DNA of 64,000 bases, from positions 992,001 through 1,056,000 of the forward strand of contig NZ_CP016180.1 in assembly GCF_013377295.1 (NCBI RefSeq), in the 5' to 3' direction. Made by a program: the position numbers and the translations under genes. Below are positions 43,909-52,927 of this stretch, piece by piece; position 1 is the first letter of the stretch, and each line of letters starts with the position of its first letter. The DNA is from Pasteurella skyensis (lineage in GTDB: Bacteria; Pseudomonadota; Gammaproteobacteria; Enterobacterales; Pasteurellaceae). The notes under the pieces were generated by a model. The model saw only the letters and a program-made list of their open reading frames with translations, searched no databases and had not been told where the DNA came from.

Positions 43909-46900
43909 TTATGCGAACATTCCTCCTGACCTAAAATTATTTTGAATAACACTGTTTGCTTCTATTCTTGCTATTCCTTGCATTTTTTTCATTAATTCAA
44001 CCGTAATTTCTAAATTACCGTCTTTATCTTCTTTGGTTGAAACGTTAGCTGTTGCTTGCTCTCCGTTATTGATGATATTTACTTTTACACCATCACTACG
44101 AGAGATACCTCGACCGTGAACTGTTGGCACAGATACGCCCCCACCTGTTGCAAATCCTTGTGGTCTGCTTCGTGTTTGGTAATTTAAGTAATCAAGGTAA
44201 TTTATACCAAGTCTGCTAGTTGCTTCTTTAGTAAGAACATATTCGCCTTTGTGAACAATGCCAGCTGGAGTATATTTGCCGCCTTGTCCTGTAAATCCAC
44301 CTACACTACCTCCTGTTGCGTAACCAATTAATCCACCACTGTATGCTTGTTGAGGTGTACTTACTGCACCACCACCTGAAAATCCACCGAATGCTGATTT
44401 AATGGCGTTGAAAAGCATCATTTTAATGATCATCTTTGTTAAATCAGTCAAGATAGATTTAGCCAATGCTCCAAAATCTGCTTTTCCTGTCATTACTAGC
44501 TTAGTCAACTCGTCTGACATTCCATCAAACGCATTCATTCCTATGTTTGCAACGTTACCCATTACATCATTTGCAGTTACACCAAAATCGTGCATTGATT
44601 TTTTCCAGCCATTCATCGGGTCGCTTCTGTCTGCTAAACCAAGCCATTTGTTATACTCTTGCTCTTGAAGGGCATTATTAGCCTGTTTCTGTGTTAAATC
44701 ACCACTTTGTTGTAATGCTTGAATTTCCGCTACATTCTCATCGTACTCACGTTTTACTTTGATTTCTGGTGCGTATTTTTCAGCAATAGCTTGGCGTTCT
44801 TTAGCATATTTTTCAGCGATAATAGTTTTAGATCTTTCTGCTTCTTCAAAAGGAACAACACCGCTCTTGATAAATCCAGCCAATTTATCTAGCTCTTTTT
44901 TCTGTTCTAACGCAATACGAGTTAAACTATCAGCAGAAGAGCTTTCTAACTGACTATAATAGTCTTTCCACTGACCTAACATTTTCTCGTGTTTTTCTTT
45001 TTGAGAATTAAGCGTTGATAAGGTTCTCTTTCTATTGTTCTCCTGCTCTATTAATAAATACGAATTAAACAATTGCTTGTATTCTTCGCTTTTATCATCA
45101 AAATTACCACCAAGAGCGGACATTGCTCGCTGTCTTGCTGTTAATCTATTTGCTTTATCAGTATTCCCTGAGTTTCTTGCTTTTTTGATTTCTAAAGACA
45201 GTTTTAAGGCATTTAATTTCTCTTGAATTTTAGGATCTATAGATTGAGCGGTAGCTTGAGATAATCCGTTCATAGCATTGGTTAGCATAACAGCCGTCAA
45301 AACTGTTTTGCTCAATGTATTATTAAAGCTGGAAACATTATCACCTGCTGACGGTAACAAGTTTTTAAATTGCTCAACTGATATTCCTAATGCGTTAAAT
45401 TCCTCTTTTGTCATTTTAAGATCAGGAAATAAAATATTAAGTTGTTCACTTATTTCAACAAATGATTGCTCTTTCAACAGTTTTTTCTGTTCAGCTAAAG
45501 TATTATTGAGTTTCTTTGTTGCTTTATCTAACTCCAACTCTGCTTTTGCAGTGGCAAAGAGTTGCTTTTTAATTACATCTGCACTTTTATCTACATTTGT
45601 TGTTAATCCTGTAAACGGATCATAATATGTGATTGTCTTACTACTTGATATTTGTTTTAAATGCTCATACTCTTTCGTAAGTTCAGCTATTTTTTTGCGT
45701 TGTTCTTCAATACTCTCTTCTGCTTTACCTAAATTAACTTTTATTTCAAGAGCCGTTAATTTCTCAATATTTTTAGTTACATCAGGAAGAGTATCAGCAA
45801 ATTCCAACGCTTTCTGTCTTGCTTCTTCTAATGATTGCTTGTAATCGTAGAATATTCCAATTGCAGAACTAATAGCTATTGTGATTATTCCTAAAGGACC
45901 GCCTAAAAGTCCTAATGCACCTTTGAGTAATCGACTTGTTCCTGCAACAATTCTCTGAGATAGAGATAGTCTTCCGTTAGCTTGACTTAGTGCATTTGTG
46001 GCAACTGCTAGATTAGTTATTGCGACTCTTTCAACTTGGTGTAAAGCACTAATTCTTCTTGATTGCTCTGCCATTCTTGTTCTAACTAGCATTCTTTGTT
46101 GCTCATTTTGTGCTAATCTAAGCTGTGCTTGCAAATGAACCATATCACTTCTTGCAACACTTAACTCTGCTGTTGCTTTTGCTCTTAAGAGAACAGTCTC
46201 TCCTTTTGTTGCTAATGCTCGCTGTTTTATTGCTAGAGCGTGTTTTTCAGTGAGAAAAATCGAGTTTTCCGTATTGATCTTACTTTTTAGCTGTGCTTTC
46301 GCAAAACTAGACATTTTTACTAACAACACACTACCTATAACACTCGCTAACATATTAAAGTTATTGGCTAAAAAGCTAACGCCACTTGCTAATGATGTAA
46401 CTACTCCTGTTGTTTGATTAAGTAGTTTATCAACAAACTTCAATGCCGAGTTTTCCATTTGCTGCATTGCTTGTCCAAATGTTAAAGGCATTGTGTCAAA
46501 CTGTTGTGATATTTCTTTGCTTGCCCCTCCGATTGCATTAAACAGAATTTGAGAGGTGATTTTTCCTTCAGAAGCGAGTTTTTTAATCTCTCCACGAGAT
46601 TTACCCATATATTCAGCTACAACATCTAAGATAATTGGAGCAGATTCTGAAATAGAGCGGAACTCATCACCCTGCAAACGACCTGAGCCTAATGCTTGTG
46701 ATAATTGCAACAACGCACTTGCTTGCTCTTGTGCCGTTGCTCCTCCAACAATCATTGCTTTATTAAGCGTTTCAGTAAAATTTAATAACTGATTTTGAGA
46801 GTAACCATAATCTTTTAATGCTCTAGCAGAACGAGTGTACAACGTTGTTGTCGCCTCTAAACTTGACCTTGTTCCTTGTGCAATACTAAACAGCTTTTCT

Positions 46901-47172
46901 TGTACTCTTAGATATTCCTGCGTTGACTTTGTTACAAATTTCACTTGAGCATTTAGAGATTGCATTTTGTCAGACATTCGAATAACTGATTTAATGCTTT
47001 GTCCTAAAATACCTGCTGCAAATAATAACTTTAATGCTCTAAGAGAATTAGAAAGCGAGTCTGTTTGCTTCTCTGTTTTTTTCGCTTGTGCTTCAAATCC
47101 TTTTAAGTCATTTTTTGCTTTGACAGCACCTGTCGAGGTGATTTGTACTGCTAAAGTTGCTATATCTGCCAT
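43909..47172 (-). CDS. Tail tape measure protein
   Basis: The 1087-residue protein starts with the tape-measure N-terminal domain (VQITSTGAVKAKNDLKGFEAQAKKTEKQTDSL ... QGDEFRSISESAPIILDVVAEYMGKSRGEIKKLASEGKITSQILF). It has long coiled coils near residues 440-850, internal hydrophobic segments near 400-435, and the lambda-type end (DFGALAKSILTDLTKMIIKMMLFNAIKSAFGGF; GIVHKGEYVLTKEATSRLG). It sets tail length. At three residues per ångström-scaled turn the tail would be long, but I give no figure. Confidence 0.95.
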   Translation of the reverse strand: MADIATLAVQITSTGAVKAKNDLKGFEAQAKKTEKQTDSLSNSLRALKLLFAAGILGQSIKSVIRMSDKMQSLNAQVKFVTKSTQEYLRVQEKLFSIAQGTRSSLEATTTLYTRSARALKDYGYSQNQLLNFTETLNKAMIVGGATAQEQASALLQLSQALGSGRLQGDEFRSISESAPIILDVVAEYMGKSRGEIKKLASEGKITSQILFNAIGGASKEISQQFDTMPLTFGQAMQQMENSALKFVDKLLNQTTGVVTSLASGVSFLANNFNMLASVIGSVLLVKMSSFAKAQLKSKINTENSIFLTEKHALAIKQRALATKGETVLLRAKATAELSVARSDMVHLQAQLRLAQNEQQRMLVRTRMAEQSRRISALHQVERVAITNLAVATNALSQANGRLSLSQRIVAGTSRLLKGALGLLGGPLGIITIAISSAIGIFYDYKQSLEEARQKALEFADTLPDVTKNIEKLTALEIKVNLGKAEESIEEQRKKIAELTKEYEHLKQISSSKTITYYDPFTGLTTNVDKSADVIKKQLFATAKAELELDKATKKLNNTLAEQKKLLKEQSFVEISEQLNILFPDLKMTKEEFNALGISVEQFKNLLPSAGDNVSSFNNTLSKTVLTAVMLTNAMNGLSQATAQSIDPKIQEKLNALKLSLEIKKARNSGNTDKANRLTARQRAMSALGGNFDDKSEEYKQLFNSYLLIEQENNRKRTLSTLNSQKEKHEKMLGQWKDYYSQLESSSADSLTRIALEQKKELDKLAGFIKSGVVPFEEAERSKTIIAEKYAKERQAIAEKYAPEIKVKREYDENVAEIQALQQSGDLTQKQANNALQEQEYNKWLGLADRSDPMNGWKKSMHDFGVTANDVMGNVANIGMNAFDGMSDELTKLVMTGKADFGALAKSILTDLTKMIIKMMLFNAIKSAFGGFSGGGAVSTPQQAYSGGLIGYATGGSVGGFTGQGGKYTPAGIVHKGEYVLTKEATSRLGINYLDYLNYQTRSRPQGFATGGGVSVPTVHGRGISRSDGVKVNIINNGEQATANVSTKEDKDGNLEITVELMKKMQGIARIEANSVIQNNFRSGGMFA

Positions 47173-47224
47173 AATTTTCTCCTATTTTTTGGGGCTACAT
47201 TGCCAATGCCCACTTTCTTGGAAA

Positions 47225-47749
47225 TTAAATTAACGGCAACTCAACCTGAATTTTATCTTCAAATAATTTTAGTGTTGCCTCAATAACAGGCTTTTTATCT
47301 TTCCACTCTTTTAATCCTTTACCACATAAACTAGCAAATTGTTTTTCTGCTTTATGCTCACTCAGTGTTTGGTAATATTGTTCAAGTAAATTTGTTCCGC
47401 CTTTACTTAATTCTTTCTGCATATAATTAAATGCTTCTATATATGCAATTTTAAATTTGTTTGCTTTCTTACCTGTAAACCCCATAACTAATAAAACAAA
47501 CCCATCTTTGGTCATTTCAACATAAGGCTGTGGTTTTCCATTCTGTAAATCATTGTTTTTAAAGCAAAACGCAAAATTGCGTTCTGTAAAACATTCAGGA
47601 CTATTTTTTATTAAAGATTGTATAGAACGTAATACATCGGAGTGTCTTTTGCTAAATATTCTTGATACATCTTCAGATGTAGTGATTGCCTTATTCCCTC
47701 TTATTTGTACAAATTTTTTAAAGTCTTCTATTTGTGCTAAATCTTTCAT
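47225..47749 (-). CDS. Rha family phage regulatory protein
   Basis: The 174-residue protein has the Rha (pRha) N-terminal domain: GNKAITTSEDVSRIFSKRHSDVLRSIQSLI, NFAFCFKNNDLQNGKPQPYVEMTKDGFVLLVMGFTGKKANKFKIAYIEAFNYMQKEL. The C-terminal part is helical. Rha proteins interfere with growth in hosts lacking IHF and are often grouped with antirepressors. Its place between tail genes M and H, behind its own structured leader, marks it as an accessory insertion. Confidence 0.85.
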   Translation of the reverse strand: MKDLAQIEDFKKFVQIRGNKAITTSEDVSRIFSKRHSDVLRSIQSLIKNSPECFTERNFAFCFKNNDLQNGKPQPYVEMTKDGFVLLVMGFTGKKANKFKIAYIEAFNYMQKELSKGGTNLLEQYYQTLSEHKAEKQFASLCGKGLKEWKDKKPVIEATLKLFEDKIQVELPLI

Positions 47750-47776
47750 TTTTCTTTCTCCTGATTTTAGATAATA

Positions 47777-47850
47777 AAAAACCCCAACTATTTCTAGTCA
47801 GGGTTGTGTTATCTGTGGCAATCCTACCTTACGGCTCGGTAGCTACCGAT
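47777..47850 (-). ncRNA. Structured, terminated leader before rha (possible C4-like RNA)
   Basis: On the minus strand CGGTAGCTACCG is followed by GAGCCGTAAGGTAGG, then by an intrinsic terminator (AACCC...GGGTT with inner ACTA/TAGT and U6, 47777-47800). It ends just upstream of rha. The word GAGC(C/G)GTAAG also occurs in the short RNA before ant (38700 region). A small regulatory RNA is plausible but unproven. Confidence 0.4.
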
Positions 47851-47878
47851 TTAAAAATGCCTAAGAAATTTATACGAA

Positions 47879-48205
47879 CTATGCAACAACCTCTTTAAAT
47901 GTTGCTGTTAAAATACAAAATCCTGTATTGATGTCTGTATCCCATTCTTCACATTTAAAACTCCCTTGCTTGTCTTTGTAAGGTTTCCACACAAATGACT
48001 TTACTCCGTTATGCTCGTTTAAAAAGCTGTCTATCTCGCTGATTTTTTCTTCTGAGCCTTTGAATATTAAATCAAAGGTGCGTAGGTTATTGTTTAAACC
48101 TTTCGCACCTCTTTGCTCATATCCGTCACCAAAAGTTGTTGTAATAACCTCAGGCTTTCTTTTACGCTTCATTCCCCATTGTGGCACGTGTTCAAATACT
48201 TGCAT
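47879..48205 (-). CDS. Minor tail protein M
   Basis: From ATG 48205 the 108-residue protein reads MQVFEHVPQWGMKRKRKPEVITTTFGDGYEQRGAKGLNNNLRTFDLIFKG ... NGVKSFVWKPYKDKQGSFKCEEWDTDINTGFCILTATFKEV. This is the phage minor tail protein M family, whose start is normally near this Met. A longer frame to 48304 overlaps the frameshift product of the chaperone gene and is not needed. Confidence 0.88.
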   Translation of the reverse strand: MQVFEHVPQWGMKRKRKPEVITTTFGDGYEQRGAKGLNNNLRTFDLIFKGSEEKISEIDSFLNEHNGVKSFVWKPYKDKQGSFKCEEWDTDINTGFCILTATFKEVVA

Positions 48206-48207
48206 TA

Positions 48208-48953
48208 TTAATTCTCTTGATGAACGTTTAAAAATATTAAATCTAATTGCTTGATTGTTTCTACTTCCCACGCACTTAAACAGATACCTTTTAATCTCGC
48301 CCAAACTTCAATTTCACTATAAAGAATTGGGTTTAATGTCATTCCGCTTTGTCTACTTGCTGAAAGTTCTGCGAAATAATCAAGTAAATAAAAAACCGCA
48401 AAGCTAGGTTGTTGAATATCTAACTCTTGCGGTTGTATGTCTGTTTGCTCCCAAATTGCTGTTAAATGTTCTCTAACGGTCGCTTGAGAGTCTTTTGGCT
48501 TTTTATCTAGTTGAAAGTCTGCCTTTGCAAAATCTAATAATTCTGCAATTAGGCTTTGATAAAATTTCCAATATCGTCTGACTGTTCAACAATTTGTTCG
48601 CACAGCCAAGGACAATTTTTAAGAACTTTACGAGCATTTTCTTCGTTAAACTCTAATTTCTCATCTTCCCACTCAATATTTTCCCAGCCTGCTACACGCA
48701 CAACAGCATTTTCAAGTGTTGTTTGTCGTAATTCTTCAAGTTCTGTGAATTTCTGCTTACGAGTGCGTGAGTTTTCAAACTCTTTCTTTTGTAGTTTGCG
48801 TAACTGTTTCGCTTGAAACTTGCGTACTACATCACTTTCAGAGCCATATATACTAATAAGACCATCTGTTTCCTCTCCAGTAACAGGATTTACAATTGCG
48901 AATGTATGTGTATTTTCAGAAGCTTTTACAATATTAAAATCAGATAATTTCAT
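48208..48953 (-). CDS. Tail assembly chaperone GT-type frameshift product
   Basis: The zero-frame protein (48953-48549) reaches the slippery heptamer A AAT TTT at 48567-48561. A -1 shift there continues as FYQSLIAELLDFAKADFQLDKKP ... LNPILYSEIEVWARLKGICLSAWEVETIKQLDLIFLNVHQEN to the stop at 48210-48208, giving about 248 residues. The extension resembles DUF1799/gpT-type domains that recruit tail tube subunits. The -1 frame has no early start codon of its own, which supports frameshifting. Confidence 0.82.
48549..48953 (-). CDS. Tail assembly chaperone, zero-frame product (G-like)
   Basis: This is a 134-residue protein, MKLSDFNIVKASENTHTFAIVNPVTGEETDGLISIYG, with a charged helical second half. 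It matches the position and size of lambda gpG-like chaperones between the tail tube and tape measure. A fraction of ribosomes should shift near its end to make the long form. It coats the tape measure during assembly and is absent from the finished tail. Confidence 0.85.
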   Translation of the reverse strand: MKLSDFNIVKASENTHTFAIVNPVTGEETDGLISIYGSESDVVRKFQAKQLRKLQKKEFENSRTRKQKFTELEELRQTTLENAVVRVAGWENIEWEDEKLEFNEENARKVLKNCPWLCEQIVEQSDDIGNFIKA

Positions 48954-48962
48954 TTTTTTCTC

Positions 48963-49973
48963 CTACGCCAATGTGTCTTGAATAATTAAGGTTGTTGCTT
49001 TTTTCAATTTATCGTCAATTGTTGATGACGAGTCATAAACTGCTGGGAACGCATCAAAGTTTAATGTTTGAATGAGGTTTTTTGCTCCGTCATCAATTTC
49101 TACTGATGTCGCTTTAATACCCGGCAAAATGAATGTCATATAATCGGCATCTGTTTCTGAGCCTGCATCCATTCTTAATGCAATAGATAAATTGGCATTG
49201 TTACGAACAGCTTCAATCATTTTTTTATCTTGAAAATACATTGTGAACGATCCGCTAACCGCTACTGTTCCAATAAATACATCTGGAGCATACTTAGCAC
49301 CAAGCACTGGCTCACTAGAAGCGTTTAGATCGATGTCAATCTTCATTCCTGTCACTAATGCAGCTTCTCTTTTTCCTACAAATAATTTGCCATTAATCCC
49401 TGCTAACTTAGCTGACTGTGTAATTTCACCTGCGTTGGTGAAATACTGTGTTGTGGTTTCTTCGCCTTTTTGCCCTAAAAAAGTAACTGTAACTGAGGCA
49501 ATTCCGTTAGGTTGAATATCTAAATTAATTTTAGATACACGACAGCCTGTATAAATACGACTTAATCCTAAATCTGCGAATGTATCTTCTATTGTGTAAG
49601 AGTCTGTTGTGTGTCCAACTTCAGGAATGGTTAGCAGTTTAGCCTTTTTTTCACCTGTCCCTGCTGTTGTTTTTGTGATGACTGGTGAAACTGCTTCACC
49701 CCATTCGCCACGCAATGCTGAAGCTAAAAATTGTGACCATTGTCCTGCGGATAACTCACCTTTTAAATCACCCTCGACTTTCTCAAAGCCAACCGTTGAT
49801 GGTGAGCGTTGCATATTCTCACGAATTTCTTCACTTGAGAAAGAGTCAAAATTAGAATTTAACGTGCTTTCTGTTCGAGGAATAACTTTACCTGTTGTTT
49901 TAGTTGCTTTTGTGCCAAAAGTGGTCTCTTTTGCAACTGTAATTTTTCGTTTAACACCTTGTGCCATTGTCAT
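48963..49973 (-). CDS. Major tail tube protein
   Basis: This 336-residue tube subunit starts MTMAQGVKRKITVAKETTFGTKATKTTGKVIPRTESTLN after GGAGTACAGCAA. It has the alternating beta pattern and the SRIYTGCRVSKINLDIQPNGIASVTVTFLGQKGEE and VSGSFTMYFQDKKMIEAVRN segments of siphovirus tube proteins. The length suggests an extra domain beyond the tube core. It lies directly before the chaperone gene, as expected. Confidence 0.88.
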   Translation of the reverse strand: MTMAQGVKRKITVAKETTFGTKATKTTGKVIPRTESTLNSNFDSFSSEEIRENMQRSPSTVGFEKVEGDLKGELSAGQWSQFLASALRGEWGEAVSPVITKTTAGTGEKKAKLLTIPEVGHTTDSYTIEDTFADLGLSRIYTGCRVSKINLDIQPNGIASVTVTFLGQKGEETTTQYFTNAGEITQSAKLAGINGKLFVGKREAALVTGMKIDIDLNASSEPVLGAKYAPDVFIGTVAVSGSFTMYFQDKKMIEAVRNNANLSIALRMDAGSETDADYMTFILPGIKATSVEIDDGAKNLIQTLNFDAFPAVYDSSSTIDDKLKKATTLIIQDTLA

Positions 49974-49985
49974 TTGCTGTACTCC

Positions 49986-50387
49986 TTATAATTCGTAAGC
50001 TGTGTAGTTTATTGTGATTGGCATAGCTAAATGCCCATCTACAAAAAAAATCCCACCAGTAAGCGGTGGGTTATCAATAATAATTTGCAAATTTTGATTT
50101 TTATCAATTAATGTTGCTTGATAAAAATGCCTTCGTATTCTGTCAGCTTGCTCATCAAGTAATGATGTTCCTTTGTTGTTTTCGCAGTGTAGTGTTACCT
50201 GTAAATATCCTTTATCTGTCGCTTTAGCTGATGTTCCAATAGTTGATGTTGTTGTTGATGTTGGTTGCAAATAGACAGTTTGGCAAGGTAAATTAAGCGA
50301 GTTCACTACACCTTCATAAAGTATTTTAAATTTACTGTCTAACTCATCTAAATGATTAAGTAATAAAAACCGTATTAGTTTATTCAT
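49986..50387 (-). CDS. Tail terminator-like protein (DUF4128)
   Basis: The 133-residue protein (NLPCQTVYLQPTSTTTSTIGTSAKATDKGYLQVTLHCENNKGTSLLDEQADRIRRHFYQ ... PITINYTAYEL) fits the phage tail terminator fold and DUF4128. It lies between the gp10-like gene and the tube gene, the standard site for lambda U-like terminators that cap the tail. Confidence 0.82.
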   Translation of the reverse strand: MNKLIRFLLLNHLDELDSKFKILYEGVVNSLNLPCQTVYLQPTSTTTSTIGTSAKATDKGYLQVTLHCENNKGTSLLDEQADRIRRHFYQATLIDKNQNLQIIIDNPPLTGGIFFVDGHLAMPITINYTAYEL

Positions 50388-50795
50388 TTAAAATCTCCCT
50401 GCATTGGAATTAAACCAAGTAGTTGTTTCTGCAATGCTAATTCTTACCATTCCCTTTGGTGCTTGGATTGAATATCCACCCTTTGTTTTTCCTGTCGGAT
50501 TTTTAGGTGGGTTTGGGTATAAACCATATTCAAGCATTGTCGCATAAGGTTTATCAGTTGCGATATAAATGGTGTCACCAAATTTAGCTCGACCAATATC
50601 GGCAGGATTACCATTAAATGATGTTGGCAATGCATTGATAGAAATCGTCCAACTTTTTCGCAGTTCGCCACTGTCTACTGGAGTGCGTTTCTGCACCTTT
50701 GTATAAGTTTGTAAAGCAATTTTACGTAACGCAAGATTACTTCTCATTTCTGTTTTTTTAATAAAATTACTTATATCTGCTGTGAATGTCCCCAT
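50388..50795 (-). CDS. HK97 gp10-like tail completion protein
   Basis: The 135-residue protein has KIALQTYTKVQKRTPVDSGELRKSWTISIN and YIATDKPYATMLEYGLYPNPPKNPTGKTKGGYSIQAPKGMVR, the HK97 gp10 signature with TPVDTG and the YA..LE(Y/F)G motif. It helps join head and tail. Its ATG overlaps the preceding stop. Confidence 0.92.
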   Translation of the reverse strand: MGTFTADISNFIKKTEMRSNLALRKIALQTYTKVQKRTPVDSGELRKSWTISINALPTSFNGNPADIGRAKFGDTIYIATDKPYATMLEYGLYPNPPKNPTGKTKGGYSIQAPKGMVRISIAETTTWFNSNAGRF

Positions 50796-51178
50796 TATTC
50801 AATCCTTGCTTGCACCTTATACATAACTGTTGTATCAGCAGGTTTTAGAGGCTCACAATTAACTACTTGATAAGTATCATTACCTACAACAACTTCTGAA
50901 TTTAAAAGCATTTTTCTATCAACATTACTATTAATTGTGATATACATTAAAACATCACCTTGTTTAATGCTATTGGCTCCGCTATTTAATAGGTTAAAAT
51001 CATAATGCTGATGATTGATATAACAGTTACCTGTTAATTTTTCAGTGCTAACTTTCTCAACTTCGCCTGTCTCTACATTGTATTCTCCATCTTTTTGAAG
51101 ATGTACTTCACAAGTACAACCAAATTGAGCAATTAACTTATCAGCCGTTATTGCCATTTGTTGATAAAAACTCGTCAT
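50795..51178 (-). CDS. Head closure or neck protein (putative)
   Basis: I start at ATG 51178 behind GAGGTTA. The 127-residue product has CTCEVHLQKDGEYNVETGEVEKVSTEKLTGNCYINHQ and MYITINSNVDRKMLLNSEVVVGNDTYQVVNCEPLKPADTTVMYKVQARI. This is a small beta-rich domain like head-closure proteins of the neck. The assignment rests on fold pattern and position. Confidence 0.72.
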   Translation of the reverse strand: MTSFYQQMAITADKLIAQFGCTCEVHLQKDGEYNVETGEVEKVSTEKLTGNCYINHQHYDFNLLNSGANSIKQGDVLMYITINSNVDRKMLLNSEVVVGNDTYQVVNCEPLKPADTTVMYKVQARIE

Positions 51179-51179
51179 C

Positions 51180-51647
51180 TTAACCTCGCACAAGTTTTAC
51201 TGTTTGAATTGAATTAGAGTTTGTTGAACCACTTAGTTTAATAAATTCGCTTAATAACATTGATACATAAGCGAAACGTTGAGGGCTATTTAAACCTACA
51301 TCTTTCTCTGTTTCATACGTTACAGCTAAATCACCAACCTTTGTGGATTTTTTCAATCGCTCTGGATTTTCAGTAATAGATTTACCTTTCAATGCCAATT
51401 CGCATACAGCAAATTGAACTTTTAGAGGTATATCTTCTAGGCCATCACGAGGAAAAGCTCTAATCTGTTTTTTATCTGTTTTAGTGCCTAAAAAAGTATA
51501 ATTTACGTCAATGTAATCGCTTGCAATGAGTAAATATTTCTCTTTTAAACTATCATCTAAAGAACCCCACTCCTCAGCACTAGGGCGTTTGGAGTGGTAT
51601 TCATCAGCGAACGAAACAGAAACATAACTAGTCGTTATTTCCGCCAT
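51180..51647 (-). CDS. Head-tail connector, DnaT-like family
   Basis: From ATG 51647 (GGAG site) the 155-residue protein reads ITTSYVSVSFADEYHSKRPSAEEWGSLDDSLKEKYLLIASDYIDVNYTFLGTKTDKKQIRAFPRDG, followed by helices. The pattern is that of the phage putative DnaT-like/head-tail adaptor family with its conserved aromatic and AFPR(D) motif. It likely sits under the portal. Confidence 0.82.
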   Translation of the reverse strand: MAEITTSYVSVSFADEYHSKRPSAEEWGSLDDSLKEKYLLIASDYIDVNYTFLGTKTDKKQIRAFPRDGLEDIPLKVQFAVCELALKGKSITENPERLKKSTKVGDLAVTYETEKDVGLNSPQRFAYVSMLLSEFIKLSGSTNSNSIQTVKLVRG

Positions 51648-51960
51648 TGTTATTCTCCGCATTTTCTAGCAAAGCAATTAACTCATCTTTTTTAGCATCA
51701 GAGCCATATTTAATACCTTTTTCATCTAAGAGAGCTTTCAGTTCTGCAACTTTCATTTTGCTAAAAACATTGATTTCAGAATTATTGACGACGACTGCTT
51801 CAATGCCAAGATTTTTGTAAGCCTCAACTATTAAAGGATAATCGCCATAAATCGTGACTTCTGTCGCATTTTTTTCAACTTCATCAAAGTGTGAGGCACT
51901 GCGATAGTGTCCATCTGTACCATCAATCTTGTGACCATTACTTGAATAAATTAAATGCAT
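51628..51960 (-). CDS. Head protein with C-terminal HeH/LEM-like domain
   Basis: The 110-residue product begins with a hydrophilic beta part (HLIYSSNGHKIDGTDGHYRSASHFDEVEKNATEVTIYGDYPLIVEAYKNLG). It ends with KMKVAELKALLDEKGIKYGSDAKKDELIALLENAE, an HeH/SAP-like helix-extension-helix often found in phage head genes. It follows the capsid gene and may act in head stability or DNA contact. Confidence 0.75.
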   Translation of the reverse strand: MHLIYSSNGHKIDGTDGHYRSASHFDEVEKNATEVTIYGDYPLIVEAYKNLGIEAVVVNNSEINVFSKMKVAELKALLDEKGIKYGSDAKKDELIALLENAENNNGGNND

Positions 51961-51970
51961 TTCATTCCTC

Positions 51971-52912
51971 CTAAGTTAATGTGATAATTACACCAGCAGT
52001 GTTCTTATTGCTTGATGTATATTTCTTCCAAGATGCTGTTGCTCCTAATGTTGTTATATTAGGGTTAGCTCCTGCTTCTTTGTCATTGTAAGAGTACCCA
52101 AGAACATCAATGTTAAAGGCTCCCTCAGCACGAATACCAATAGATAAGTTTGTTCTGTCGTTGATGTTGTATGCAGCAACTTCTGGCAACTGGGAATTGG
52201 TGATTTTCACTGCACCCGGCTGTAAGCCGTAGATTGTTCTTTGTTTGGCTTGGTCAGTAACCAAAACAGGAACATTTAAAGTACCCGGCATTCCACCATA
52301 GATAACTACACCTGCTTCTTCATAGATTTTTTCAGCAATAGCTTGATCGATAAAGTCAAACCACGTTTCACTATCCATTAACCACAAGCCTACTCGGTTG
52401 AATTTATCACCAAAAGCACGGAAGCCTTTAGTCATCACTTTCTTACCATCAACACTTATTGAACCATTAGTTTGCATTTGGCTATTAGACCCAATAGCAC
52501 CATCTAATGAGGCTGTAGCATATTTAAAGTATCCTTCAATTAAAGCATCAGCATAATCTCGCCCAACTACCTGAGAGAACTCTTCAGGGCTACGTCCACG
52601 TCGCTTCATTGCTTCTTTGGTCATTTCGTACGGACCATACATAAAAGGCACTTTAACTCCTACCTTTTCGCCCATATCAACCTTGTTGCCTTCTGCTACT
52701 GCATTCGAGTTGACATCACGATGTTTGATTGAACCACCAATTTTGTAAAAAGCATCGTGAGAAAAATCGCCCAGAATATTTTCATCTCTGAGAACTAACG
52801 CACCATTACTTGCTTTGTTGAAAGTTGCAAGATTGTCTTGCATTTGCTCAAGATATCCAGTTTGAACATCCTGGTTGTAGATGATTACATCACTATTTAC
52901 TGTTGTTGCCAT
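51971..52912 (-). CDS. Major capsid protein
   Basis: The 313-residue protein lies directly after the scaffold gene. Segments FNKASNGALVLRDENILGDFSHDAFYKIGGSIKHRDVNSNAVAEGNKVDMGEKVGVKVPFMYGPYEMTKEAMKRRGRSPEEFSQVVGRDYADAL and WLMDSETWFDFIDQAIAEKIYEEAGVVIYGGMPGTLNVPVLVTD suit an HK97-fold capsid. No protease domain is attached. Position and length make the call firm although sequence motifs in this family are weak. Confidence 0.88.
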   Translation of the reverse strand: MATTVNSDVIIYNQDVQTGYLEQMQDNLATFNKASNGALVLRDENILGDFSHDAFYKIGGSIKHRDVNSNAVAEGNKVDMGEKVGVKVPFMYGPYEMTKEAMKRRGRSPEEFSQVVGRDYADALIEGYFKYATASLDGAIGSNSQMQTNGSISVDGKKVMTKGFRAFGDKFNRVGLWLMDSETWFDFIDQAIAEKIYEEAGVVIYGGMPGTLNVPVLVTDQAKQRTIYGLQPGAVKITNSQLPEVAAYNINDRTNLSIGIRAEGAFNIDVLGYSYNDKEAGANPNITTLGATASWKKYTSSNKNTAGVIITLT

Positions 52913-52927
52913 TTATAGCTCCTTAAA

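Noticed and set aside
46556-46792. Several plus-strand frames antisense to the tape measure and other late genes
   Set aside because: They mirror strong coding frames on the minus strand and lack ribosome sites.
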